64,000 nt of DNA, from assembly GCF_013343235.1 (NCBI RefSeq), contig NZ_CP040094.1, positions 930,501-994,500 on the forward strand. The letters are read 5' to 3'. Of the stretch, positions 19,411 through 29,500 are shown in pieces. How positions within the stretch are numbered: position 1 is the stretch's first letter; each line of letters opens with the position of its first letter. A program made the translations under genes and the position numbers. The notes under the pieces were generated by a model, which saw only the letters and a list, made by a program, of their open reading frames with translations, searched no databases and was not told the origin of the DNA. The stretch is from Nostoc sp. TCL240-02. GTDB lineage: Bacteria; Cyanobacteriota; Cyanobacteriia; Cyanobacteriales; Nostocaceae.

Positions 19411-19775
19411 GCCTAACAATCTAATAAAAGAGGATTTAGATTTTTGAAAGATCCGTTGTTTTTTACATCAAGCGTATTTGTGAAAACTCCCGAAAGAGTG
19501 GAGGCAATTGCCATGATAATGGGATTGTGTTTGTTAGCCTATAATCTCGCACAAAGAAAGTTGAGGCAAGAATTAGCTAAATTTGATGATGGTATTAGAA
19601 ATCAAATAAAGAAAGTCACAAATAAACCGATAATGAGGTGGGTATTTCAAATGTTTCAGTCTGTACATCTGGTAATCATAGATGGACAGAAACAAATCAG
19701 CAATTTAACAGAGGAACGTCAAAAATTCTCAATTATTTAGGAAGGAGTTGTAGTCAATACTATCTAATTATTTGA
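19411..19775 (+). pseudogene. C-terminal remnant of an IS1634-like transposase
   Basis: The frame from about 19411 reads KRGFRFLKDPLFFTSSVF and then MIMGLCLLAYNLAQRKLRQ, which is the C-terminal end of IS1634-type transposases. There is no catalytic DDE core upstream. The frame meets TAG at 19738. One base over it continues as NYLGRSCSQYYLII (stop 19773-19775), which matches the usual family ending, so a one-base frameshift lies near the A-run at 19721-19725. It is a dead fragment. Confidence 0.8.
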
Positions 19776-20140
19776 TTGAGGTTATTTGACCGAGAAAAAT
19801 GTAGTTCATTTTTAATCAAAGTAGTAAATAAAAATATTTAGCAAAGATTTAAATAGTCTTGGCTCAAATTATTATGTTGATTTTATCGTTAATTAATAGT
19901 TCATTTGAGATAGGCAATCTATTTTTAAAGCCCATAAAATTAATTTACTTAATATTCTCTATTTTGGGGCTTACAAAGCTTACAAAAGTTAACCTCAACC
20001 AGAAAAATTAAGTAGATAAAATTTTCCTGGCTGGGTTTTTTCAAAAATATCAATAATCTGAGTCACATGTGCGGAATGTGTGATATAAGTTTTGCGCTCT
20101 TTGCGGTATACCGATTCGCTCTGGGCGCAGGAATTACTAG
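19776..20140. other. Intergenic spacer with a stem-loop and T-run (19990-20041)
   Basis: No gene is seen. At about 20000-20032 CCAGAAAAATT pairs with AATTTTCCTGG (one mismatch) and is soon followed by GGGTTTTTT on the plus strand. This gives a terminator-like structure that may have served the degraded transposase. The rest is AT-rich with no recognised element. Confidence 0.4.
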
Positions 20141-20170
20141 AAATTGATGTGGTATTTAACACATCAATTT
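20141..20170 (-). terminator. Stem-loop just downstream of the phosphatase gene
   Basis: AAATTGATGT and ACATCAATTT form a perfect 10-bp stem around a 10-base loop, 14 bases past the stop codon of the minus-strand phosphatase gene. There is no U-tract in that direction, so termination is likely but not certain. Confidence 0.45.
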
Positions 20171-20184
20171 CTTCATTTGTTTTT

Positions 20185-22086
20185 TTATTCCTCGTACTCC
20201 CTGCGCTCTTTATCTATTCGGTATTTTTCTATTTGCAAGTCCCTACAGTTAAATGGTAATGTCTGAGTTCTATCAATCTGAACACCTTGCAGTCGTTCAG
20301 GATTTAAACCTAGAACCTGTAATGTAGTTGGTGCAATTTGTGTGGTAGAAACGGTTTGACTGATAGTTTTACCTTGGAGATTGTGGAAAAATCCAGTGCT
20401 ACCAACAATTAGGGCTACGTGGGTGTCAGCATCAGTAAATCCACCATGCTCTGCACGCTTTTTGGTAGCTTTACCAAAGAAATAGCCAGTTTTGAGTGGA
20501 ACAATAATGTCAGGGGTGCGTTCGTTTGTCCTTGGATCTCCCAATCCGGCATTGATGATGCTCTGACCATACAATACCTTTCCCTGAGCCGCAGCATCCT
20601 CAGTTGAAAACGCTACCCCAGTATTTGGATCAATCGTATTATCAAATGAGTAATTTTTGGATTTCAGCAGGGCTACTGCTTTTCGGACATCAGATGGATT
20701 TTTCAAGAAGATCAGCGATGAAGTATCCTGACCTCGCTCAGAAGCAATTTGGATGCCGTTTCTTACTAACAGAGCAGCAACAGCAGTCAGGTTTCCATCG
20801 CCACCAGCAGCACCAGTAACACTATCAAATGTACTGCTCAAACCAACAGTTGGATCTTTGACGGGATTTTGCCCGTGCTTGGCAGTCAAAATCACCAAAG
20901 TTGAACTGTCTAATCCTTTCTTTTTCAGTTCATCCAGAATCAGACCGATGCTGGCATCAGTGTGAACTACTGCACTTACCAGGTCAGGACGGGCATTTCC
21001 ATTAGAGTCAATTCCGCCACCATTAAATTGAGAGGCTGTCTCTTTCTCGCCGACGCTCACAGCTTGGAAATTCAAGCCAAAAATTGCCGGAGTGCCTACT
21101 TTTATCGTACCAGAATCGTTCAATCCATCAATCTCGTTTAATATCTGCTTAACCTTGAGATCGTCGTAGGCTGAGGTTGTTGCTACACTTGTGAACTGGT
21201 TGGGACTAAAACCAGCAGGTGGAGCCTTAAACAGAGCCGGATTACCTTTTGTCCCGTCGTTAAAGAAAGTGGACGTGATTTGAGAGTTGGTGTTGGAGTA
21301 AGGAGTACCTGTTGATTGATCGACTAAAGCTCCAAGGGTGCTTGGGAGAAGTCCTGGCTTAGTTGGATCAATTGCCACTGCCGCGTTAATTTCTAGTGAA
21401 GAGTAATCGCTAATGCTGCCAACCTGACCCGTTGCCAAATTAAACTTCGTTGGGTCTTGTGTATTTCCAGCGAGGATGGTGTAAGCTGCGGGATGCTTAT
21501 CAGACCAAGCAGTACGTAGTCCAGCCGCACTAGCTATGTCAAAAATGGTATTTACTTTCAGGTACTGGTTGGGGTAAACAGGGTTGCCATTGCGATCGAC
21601 TGGCAATTGGGTTTTATCAAATCCCTTACCGCCATCCAAGGTGCCACCTTTACCATTATTCCAAGATGCATCACTAGTTTCATCAAATTCTACGACTGTA
21701 CCTGGTTTGGCGGTTCCTGCGCCGATTTGAGCAGGAGTGGTACCTGGGGCATACAAAGCGCGACTGTAGGAAAGATCATAAAATACACCAGTCGTGCCGG
21801 GGTTAGCACCAGTGATATAGTTTAGCTCCCCAGGAAAGGAATCTGATGGTGCAGAAGTGAAAGCATTGGTATATGTCACACCTTCTCTCTGCAACCGCTT
21901 GATATTTTTCAAAGAAGATTGCAGATTAGCAACTGATAGATCGGAGTTGTGCAATCCATCAATCGAAATAATCAGAACATGACTAAAGCGGGCAGTTGTA
22001 TTTCCGAGACTGATTGCTTGGACACCAGGAATCAGGGTGTTGCTAACAATCGCCGTCGTTAACACCCCAAAAAGCGTTTTCTTCAT
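20185..22086 (-). CDS. Secreted AlkP-superfamily phosphodiesterase/nucleotide pyrophosphatase
   Basis: 633 residues. The signal peptide is 1-24 (cleavage near VQAIS). The metal-binding HVLIISIDGLH opens the alkaline-phosphatase fold, APSDSFPGELNYITGANPG carries the nucleophile region, and LVILTAKHGQNP and KKRAEHGGFTDADTHV give the later metal ligands. These are features of the type I phosphodiesterase/nucleotide pyrophosphatase group. It would hydrolyse extracellular phosphoesters, consistent with phosphorus scavenging, but the substrate is not predictable. It stands alone, with a hairpin immediately downstream. Confidence 0.88.
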   Translation of the reverse strand: MKKTLFGVLTTAIVSNTLIPGVQAISLGNTTARFSHVLIISIDGLHNSDLSVANLQSSLKNIKRLQREGVTYTNAFTSAPSDSFPGELNYITGANPGTTGVFYDLSYSRALYAPGTTPAQIGAGTAKPGTVVEFDETSDASWNNGKGGTLDGGKGFDKTQLPVDRNGNPVYPNQYLKVNTIFDIASAAGLRTAWSDKHPAAYTILAGNTQDPTKFNLATGQVGSISDYSSLEINAAVAIDPTKPGLLPSTLGALVDQSTGTPYSNTNSQITSTFFNDGTKGNPALFKAPPAGFSPNQFTSVATTSAYDDLKVKQILNEIDGLNDSGTIKVGTPAIFGLNFQAVSVGEKETASQFNGGGIDSNGNARPDLVSAVVHTDASIGLILDELKKKGLDSSTLVILTAKHGQNPVKDPTVGLSSTFDSVTGAAGGDGNLTAVAALLVRNGIQIASERGQDTSSLIFLKNPSDVRKAVALLKSKNYSFDNTIDPNTGVAFSTEDAAAQGKVLYGQSIINAGLGDPRTNERTPDIIVPLKTGYFFGKATKKRAEHGGFTDADTHVALIVGSTGFFHNLQGKTISQTVSTTQIAPTTLQVLGLNPERLQGVQIDRTQTLPFNCRDLQIEKYRIDKERREYEE

Positions 22087-22880
22087 TGTGTGTAACTAAA
22101 TTGGAAAAATGGCTTGTAATTTCAAAAATCTGCAAAAATTCTGAATTCAAGGGTTACTTCTTTTGGCAATGGCTCTCGCCTAGCATTTATCAAAGACTCC
22201 AAGAATCAACCCATTGAGAGCATTGAAGAGACAGAGCGAAATATATTCACAGATATTGATTACAAATATGCGCGGGTATTAAATGCTTGCAGTGGGTTTT
22301 ACGTGATTTTGCTGATTATTGGTCAGCACAAATTTGATTAAATCAATAACAACGTAAGCAATGCAAGTAGACTGAATCTTGCTTTACCAAGTCTTTATAA
22401 TTACTTCAGATGTAGCAAAAATAAATTCAGGACTATTTTACCCCGTTTTAGCAATCATCCAGATGAACAATAATTGTTAATCCCACTTTTTATAAGGCTT
22501 TCAGGGTTAGAGAATTTCAAATTTCGGTAATAATTTGCTGCCTGAGTTTTTGAATTTTCAGTAAAGTTAAGGTTTTGTTAATGTTTAGGTAATGTGATAA
22601 TGCAGACACCAATGGCATTGTTGCACGAATCGGAAAGTGAAAAATTTTGGGGGAGATGGGCAGAGCAAACGGATGGTATTTCTGAAATCCTTGCAGCACA
22701 AGGGTATTGATGAAAAAATTGCCGGAATCATCAACTGTCAAGTCAATCTGGACATTAACACGCATCTGCGATGGCGTAACCGCTTTTCCGGTGGCGATCG
22801 CTCTTACAGATATTATTATACAAAGTATAATAAAGCCATTATTTTTGAATTTCCTCCAGCCTCCAGCCAACTCTAGTAAA
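22087..22880. other. Long intergenic region without a convincing gene
   Basis: Several short overlapping frames on both strands (22517-22892) contradict one another. None has a ribosome-binding site or a recognisable family. A 36-codon frame at 22602 (MQTPMALLHESESEKFWGRW) is the only one with protein-like composition, and it may be a decayed gene start. I see no reliable feature here. Confidence 0.4.
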
Positions 22881-23044
22881 AGGATGTTTTAAAAGTCGCA
22901 AAGTATACTAATGACCCCGCTTCCATTCCTCTCCCCGAAACGGAGAGAGGTTTTTAAACCCCTACTTCCCTACAAGGGAAGTGGGGCTAGGGGGGTTAAG
23001 TTTCCGAGGCTTTGGTGTTATGAAAAATACTTTTAAAACATCCT
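22881..23044. repeat. MITE-like element with 16-bp terminal inverted repeats
   Basis: AGGATGTTTTAAAAGT at 22881-22896 is exactly complementary to ACTTTTAAAACATCCT at 23029-23044. The 164-base element encodes nothing. Inside are further short palindromes: CTCTCC…GGAGAGAG near 22930-22950 and CTTCCCT…AGGGAAG near 22967-22983. It ends 17 bases before the start codon of the interrupted membrane-protein gene and so sits in its promoter or leader region. Confidence 0.7.
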
Positions 23045-23178
23045 CTAAGGGAAAAAGTTATATGAAACTAATTAAAAAAGTTTTAGCAATATGTTTTCTA
23101 TTATTTGGTATTCCATTTTCTGCTGTGATGATTCTAGAAATTATGAATCCCAAAACTCCTGCTCAAGAAAAAGAGAAT

Positions 23179-24344
23179 GGGAGCATCTCACTTTTTAAAG
23201 TGGCTCAAACTGACAATAATCCATTGAGGTAAGCACAGCGATGGGCTAGGACTTGAGGCACATTTTCTCGTTTCCATTGTGCCCCGGAAATTTTTGTTCG
23301 ACGGTCAACCTGTTTAACGGCAGATTCAACTGAACCTGAACCAATTGAACAAATTTCTTCAGCTTGATAATATTCGTAGTTGATAATGCGATTGCGATGC
23401 TTATCAAGATAACGGCAAAAGTTTTGTACTTGTTTGCCTTTACAATCTGTAAATAAGGCAATAGTAGCCTCAACTTGGCCTTTCCATAGTAGATTTTGTG
23501 CTTGTTTCAAGCGTTTTTGTGAACCCCCAACTTTGTGGAGGTTTTCTATTAAATGGAACCAATCAAGTATTTCTCGACGTTGTGCATCAGGTGCTAATTG
23601 GTCAATTATATTCCAAATGCCGTCATGTCCATCACCAATACAAGTGAGTGGGCTAGCCAGTGGTTGGTCATTAACCCAATCAATCACAATCTGATTATTC
23701 TGAAATGAAGTTCCCAAGATTCCGAGATGATGTAAGCTAATTGCTTTATAGCCAAGCCATGCACATATTTGACCTTTAGGAGTTCGGACACGGATGTTTC
23801 CACCATCGACGCTTAATTCTTCAATTGTCTGTTCTGGTGTTGGCAACTCAAAATTCTGGCGATGCACTAATCTCTGTTGACTGCTGTGAGAAACCTCTAT
23901 GCCCGTAAAATACTTGATGTCTGATGCCGCATCTTCATAGCTGACATTCGCACTTACCCTCAAACAACAAGTTTCTAGATATGGACTCAGTTGAGTACTT
24001 GGTGCGACTTCTAATTCAATGGCTTGTTTGCTCGTTATTGCTAACTCTCCAAGAATGCTTTTGAGCCGTCGTTGGTATCCTGCGGTTGTCCCTGTAATCG
24101 TTTCGATAAAAAAACCCCTACTTCTGGCATAACATGCTTCTGCATTTGACTCCGCACTGCTTCTTCAATTGCTGCAAGATTTGTGAGCTTTTCTTTTGAC
24201 GTATCTTCATACAATATTTTAGCAATCGCCTGAATATGTTTTTGAAGAGCTTGCTTTTGTTCTGGGGTCATCGGTAAGTAAATACACTCGTCTTACCTAT
24301 CCTGACTGATTTTCGTCTTCTTTGCAAAAAACTGGGATGCTCCC
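23179..24344 (-). mobile_element. ISKra4-family insertion sequence, copy 1 (1166 bp)
   Basis: The ends are inverted repeats: GGGAGCATCTCA at the left and TGGGATGCTCCC at the right, matching at 11 of 12 positions. The flanking AAAGAGAAT is duplicated (23170-23178 and 24345-24353), giving a 9-base target site. The element carries a two-frame transposase on the minus strand. A second copy at 57375-58540 has the same length and sequence as far as I compared them, so transposition is recent. The family call rests on the transposase DDE motifs and ISKra4-like architecture. Confidence 0.88.
23205..24271 (-). CDS. ISKra4-family transposase, expressed by -1 frameshifting (copy 1)
   Basis: The first frame starts at ATG 24271 (MTPEQKQALQKHIQAIAKIL) and would stop after 76 codons at 24041. 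The second frame has no good start of its own and overlaps the first. A T7A run at 24114-24107, read GTT-TTT-TTA, allows a -1 slip that joins them into about 355 residues (…VGVFFIETITGTTAGYQRRL…). The catalytic region includes SVDGGNIRVR, CIGDGHDGIWN and SIGSGSVESAVKQ, consistent with the DDE residues of this family. The product moves the surrounding IS. Confidence 0.85.
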
Positions 24345-24711
24345 AAAGAGAATGATGTAGCGGCTTTAACTATTCTTACTATTCCATCAACCATTCTAGG
24401 AGGCTGGTTGAGTTGGTCTTTATTACAGCAGAATCGAAAGGAAAAAGCATTACTTCTGGAATCAGAACAAAAGCGTCTTCAGTTAGTTTTATTAGAATTA
24501 ATTGAGCAAAATGCTGGCAGAATAACGGTATTGCAACTGGCGAAAAAGGCAGAAATATCAACCCAGTTAGCTAAACAATATTTAGATGAAAAAGCCAAGG
24601 AACTTAATGCTAACTTTGAAGTAAATGAAGAGGGAAATGTTTTGTATCATTTCTCTTGACACACTTTTAGGGACTTAATTAGTAATAAAATTACTGAGAA
24701 AAAGCGAAATT

Positions 24712-25209
24712 ATGATTAAAATTGTCTTTTGGAATGTGATTTTGGGATTTTTGGCTGTACTAATTGCCATACTTGTTTCAGGTACAATCCAGGCTTGGGC
24801 AGCAAACCCCAATTTAGATGGCGACTCACAGCCCACACGACTCAAGCTGAATGAATGTATTGCAGATGTGAAAGAAGTCACAGCTTGGAACGATAAAGAA
24901 ACATTGGACGCAGCTCGTAAGATTTGTGAGATCCGCCAGTCACACGCCAAACAAAAGGCGCGGTTTTTAGCATCTTTGAAGAAACTACAAGAGCAATATC
25001 AAAATTATACAAATCATGGATTTGACAAACAGTTACCCACAGCTATTGCAGATTCATGGACAATTGTAAAAAGTTGCATTGATTTCAAAGAGGGATTTAC
25101 CTCTCCCCATAATGTAGCTGTGTTGTCAGTACCAGAGAATGTTCGTAGCAGTTGTTACTCGTTAGGTGCTTCTTTGGTAGAATCCGCCCTGTTTAATCAA
25201 ACGCAGTGA
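24712..25209 (+). CDS. Secreted protein of unknown function
   Basis: 165 residues. The hydrophobic N-terminus (ILGFLAVLIAILVSGTIQAW) is a signal peptide with probable cleavage after AWA. The mature part is helical with four cysteines (ECIAD, KICEI, KSCIDF, SSCYSL) that could form two disulfides. No known domain is recognised. It lies 52 bases after the interrupted membrane protein gene on the same strand and may share its transcript. Confidence 0.65.
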   Translation: MIKIVFWNVILGFLAVLIAILVSGTIQAWAANPNLDGDSQPTRLKLNECIADVKEVTAWNDKETLDAARKICEIRQSHAKQKARFLASLKKLQEQYQNYTNHGFDKQLPTAIADSWTIVKSCIDFKEGFTSPHNVAVLSVPENVRSSCYSLGASLVESALFNQTQ

Positions 25210-25352
25210 GTAAACGAACGCAAGCCACACTCTGAATTTTGACAATCCCAATGCACCCATGCTGTGTAGTCGCGGTCAAACTCATATTTGCGTAAAACAA
25301 TTGGAGTTTGGGAGAAAATGATTTATAAAACAACCATCGAAAAGTAAAGACT

Positions 25353-26129
25353 ATGCCAGATTTTAGTAGTGAACCGATACCTGAATTAAAAAATCCGAAA
25401 GATTTCTTTCATTCTGGTGACTTGACCTTGAGAATTGAGGGAGAAGTAGTACCTGTAGTAGATGTTCATCTGGGACAACAGCAATCGATTTACTTTGAGC
25501 ATCATATTTTACTGTGGAAACATCCGAATGTTCGCCTTGGTGTCAAAGGCTTGAAAGGGGCAGCCAAGCGTTTCTTTGCCGGACTACAAATTTTTATCAG
25601 TGAAGCACATGGGCCAGGGAATATTGCTTTCTCTCGTGAGGCTCCAGGACAGATTGTGGTGCTGCAATTAGAGCGTGGACAGATAGTGGACGTGCGCGAA
25701 CATCAGTTTTTACTCGCTACGAGTAATATTGAGTACAGTTTCTTTTTCCAGCGAGGGCTGGCAAACCTCTTTTTTAGTCGCAGTGGTGGTTTATTTATTG
25801 ACCGCTTCATTGGTCAGCAACAGGGAGGGCTGCTTTTAATCCACGGTTACGGTAATGTCTTTGAAAAGTACCTTGCTCCTGGAGAAGTGCTGGATGTAGA
25901 GCCAGGAGCATGGTTATGGAAAGACTCATCAGTGAAGATGGAGACAGTAACGGCGCTGCAATCTAGTGGCGGCGGCATCTTCGGAGTAATTGGAGTAATG
26001 CTTGGCGGTATTTCATTCACTCTCAACCGTTTTATTGGCCCTGGTCGTTTGGGGTTACAGTCTATGACTTACCACCCACCAGCACCAGAGGGCGCTACTC
26101 AAATAGGTGGCAGCAGTAATTTGAGTTGA
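25353..26129 (+). CDS. AIM24-family protein (TIGR00266/DUF124)
   Basis: 258 residues of all-beta character. Features typical of the family are GPGNIAFSREAPGQIVVLQL, FLLATSNIEYS, GLLLIHGYGNVFEKYLAPGE and the C-terminal MTYHP. AIM24-like proteins form a double-stranded beta-helix trimer-like fold. Their bacterial role is unsettled, and the mitochondrial member affects membrane organisation. It stands upstream of the giant repeat protein, separated by a 430-base gap. Confidence 0.82.
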   Translation: MPDFSSEPIPELKNPKDFFHSGDLTLRIEGEVVPVVDVHLGQQQSIYFEHHILLWKHPNVRLGVKGLKGAAKRFFAGLQIFISEAHGPGNIAFSREAPGQIVVLQLERGQIVDVREHQFLLATSNIEYSFFFQRGLANLFFSRSGGLFIDRFIGQQQGGLLLIHGYGNVFEKYLAPGEVLDVEPGAWLWKDSSVKMETVTALQSSGGGIFGVIGVMLGGISFTLNRFIGPGRLGLQSMTYHPPAPEGATQIGGSSNLS

Positions 26130-26562
26130 GGATTGTGTGAGTAAAGTAAACAGCGATGTCTATGACGGGCTATACCTACGCACTGGTGGATTTTTGGCAT
26201 AATACCAATTTAATACCTGCTTTTACGAATATATTTAACTAAATCAGTTTTTAAGAGGTAAACAAAATAAATGAATAAGATGGGATTGGTAGTTGCAGCA
26301 GTTGTCTAGCAGACCCCCAGCAGCTATTAGCAATTAGTGGTGGCGGCTAAAATCTTCCCGGCGGCGACCCCCTTAAAAAAAGGGATCTTCAAAAGATTAA
26401 AACGTTAACCAAACCGTATTGGGCGATGGGTAGTTTACGAACTTAACTAAATACTTAACTAGATCCTTAACTTTCCTCAATTTACCGTTATCGCGCTGCC
26501 TGAGCAACTCCTATAGATTGAAAGTGTTCCAAACAACACAGGAAATCGAAGGACAAAACATC
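26130..26562. other. Intergenic spacer upstream of the giant protein gene
   Basis: There is no gene with support here. A short hairpin CCCTT-AAAAA-AAGGG lies near 26370-26384. The remainder has no recognised element. The downstream gene could in principle start at TTG 26518, but ATG 26563 is preceded by GAAGGA and is preferred. Confidence 0.4.
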
Positions 26563-29500
26563 ATGAGTTCAACAATCACCGAAATCATCTCAATTGTAAA
26601 AGACTCGATCTCAAAAACTGGACAATTCACCCTGAAGGATTCCACAATCGATGCGCTTCCCCTCAGCAAATTGATGAATCTTTTAGAGATTCCACAACTG
26701 GACTTCAACTATATTGTTAGTGATTCTGAGAATACGATTACGATCGCAGGACAATCGTCGCTTCTGGGTGCTGGGAAGATTGCGATCGAAGCCACCTTTG
26801 GAGAAGTCGATGGTACGGTATCTTTTAGTGTAAGTGCTAAAGATATTTCGTCGTGTTACATTCCCGGAATCAGTTCCTTAGTATTAGAGCAGGGACAATT
26901 TGCACTACATGTTACCGGAAAAGCTGATGACGTGACTGGGACATTTAGCGGCAGTATTCACGTTGGTGATACGACCATTTCGAATGCAGTATTTGAGGTT
27001 ACTAAAAAAGACACTGATATTGTATTGCATTGGATGATTGCAGAACTAGACCTGTCTGCAATCTCAAATGTATTTTTGAATCATGTTTCCTTACCGGCTG
27101 AACTGCCTACTTTTCACTTCAAAGATATTGCGATCGCTATCTCGCCTCAAACAGGCGCATTTTCCTTTGAAATTATTGCCAAGGATCTTTGGGAATTTCC
27201 AGCCAATGGAGGCGATTTGAGTATTAGTGAAGTCAGCCTGACAATTGAGCGAGATCGGCGAGATAGCCCGACTCATTGCGCGATCGCAATTCAAAGTAAC
27301 GTTGAAAAAGAGATTGTCAACGGCTTGAAAATTAAAGACTTTCAACTCACTTTTGACTTGGAAGGAGAGGATTGGTCAGTTGACGGCAAAGTAAATGCCG
27401 ATGTGTTTGATGATTCTGTCACTCTGGAGGCTAGCTACAACCAATCTCAGGCAGGCAAAACCCTAAAGCTGGCAGCTGAGGTTGATATGCGTCCTGTGAA
27501 TTTAGGAGAAATCAGCTTGAGTCTTTCTGGTTTGGAACTGGAGTTTACCAAACCTGCGGCTCAAGAAGGTGAGATAGTTCCCCTCGAATGGAGCGTTGCG
27601 GCGGCAGGAAGACTGTCGATTCCGGGTGCGATCGAGAGTGATGGCAAACTGACGATTTTTAGAGAAGAGAAAGTCAGAGGACTGCAATTTGAAGCGATTC
27701 AGGCAGCCGTGTCAATTCCGCTTCCGTCTACACAAGGGATGATAGAACTGAACTTTGAGCGTCTCTCAATTTCTGGCAGTTCCAGTGATTGGACATTTGC
27801 TGCTGCTGTCGATCTAGCATTTCATGGTTTGAATGCCACCGTTCAAGCACATTTGCCGAAAGACCCGATCGCTATGACCTTTACAGCAAACAAACAGGGG
27901 GTCATCCTGAGCATTGCTAGCAAGAGTGACATTGAGTCGATTTACTTCACCGTCCCGCCGATCGAACTAGAGAGCGATCGCATCGAGTTAGGTACTGCCA
28001 AAATTGGGTTTTCTAAACTCAGTATCCAATTAGGTAGAATTGTCGATCTGGAAGCAGAGTTGAATATCGGTCTACCTTCACAACTGAATAATCTATTTGG
28101 TCGCAAGAAAGACGAGAACGGACACATTGAAAACGATGCCGATGGCAACCCACTTCCAGCAGTGGAATTCTTCCGCACCCTCGATTTGCATGACGAAGCT
28201 GATACAACGGTGCAAGTGAAGCTTGTGATTAGTAGAGCAGGAATTACGCTTCTTCCTGAAACATCCTTTATTAAGGCGATCGAGTCGCAGACTGACGCGA
28301 ATGGAAAATCTTTTTGGCATTGTGACTTCGGTGAATACGGTGAGATTAACGTCGATGTGCCAAACTTTAGCTACACCGGGTCAAGCTTTGCTGCCAGTGG
28401 TGGATTTGAGGTAGTCAAACCCCTAGCTCTACCACTAACCCCAATTCAGCATTTGTTAGCGGCTTGTAAACTTCCTGGTGCTGCCGCCATGCTGCCAGAT
28501 CGTTTGCCTCTCGATCAAGAAATCAATGCTGAGAACTTTGTGGACAAGCTCACCGAACGTCTAGAAGCCTTACTTGCCAAGCTCGGTAGCGGCAAACTGT
28601 CTAATGCAGCCAAAGAAGTTCTAGAGACTATCTCCCAAAGTTTCCACAAGCTCCCCACAAGCTTTATGGAATACCTCAACTTTAAAATGCCGCAAAGCTT
28701 CCAGTTTGAGGTTGCCGCCTCGCCTACTGGAACCTTGCAATTTAGTGCTAGCGTCAAAAAAGATGATCCGCCAATTAAATTGTTGTTTCCTAGCTTGATG
28801 CTGGGGATGCCTGTTCTCAATGGTGTGACACTTCGCAGCATTTCCTTTGGTGAAACCGCAGGCGGACAATTGTTCTTGCTGGAAATGGACGCTGATATCG
28901 ATCAGTTTGATTTAGCTACCTTAGTTGCTGCGATCGCATTGCCTGAAAATCGCGATCCGCTACCTAGCACTCAAGCAATACAACGTCGCCTGCGGTTAAA
29001 CAATACGGTGATGGTGCTGCCGATTGAATTTCCGGTGCCGATTCCCATGTTCTACGACAATATTGGTATCGAGTATCTGGGCTTAGAAGGCTTAACACTC
29101 CAAGCGCACGCCCAATTTCCTAAGCCGACAGTTGAACTGCAAAAAATTAGTAACTTGCTGTCTGATATCAAGGAGTTCTTCACCAACCCTGACCACCCAA
29201 TTCCAAATGAGCTTCCTGTCGAATTCAAATTCTCGCTCAATCAAAACTATCTCCAACTCCCCAAGTATCTTGGCGGTCAAGCATTAGGTACTCAAGGAGA
29301 TGGGCCCACCCTAGATGACAAAGATATAGTACATCTACTCCAGGGTATAAGAACCTTGTCGGTGAATGAGTTGATTCAAGCATTACCACTGAATCAGCGC
29401 GTAGGCAGTACCCAGGTTTCCTTTGGGCCACTGTCTAGCAGTTTAGGCTGGCTGGTGACAACCCCTGATGAATTTAGTCAAATTATTACCCAACCGACAT

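Larger units (their letters stand above)
23062..24659 (+). pseudogene. Small membrane-anchored protein gene split by an IS insertion
   Basis: The 5' part (23062-23178) reads MKLIKKVLAICFLLFGIPFS and continues to AQEKEN, an N-terminal membrane helix. After removal of the 1166-base IS (23179-24344) and one 9-base target duplication (24345-24353), the same frame continues at 24354 as DVAALTILTIPSTILGGWL and then the C-terminal segment ITVLQLAKKAEISTQLAKQY, ending at 24659. The joined gene is 140 codons long. It has two hydrophobic segments and a winged-helix-like cytoplasmic tail. The joined frame is uninterrupted, so the insertion looks recent. Confidence 0.85.

Noticed and set aside
22517..22892. 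Overlapping short frames on both strands as a real gene
   Set aside because: Mutually exclusive, no ribosome-binding site, no recognised family, and they run into a MITE-like element.
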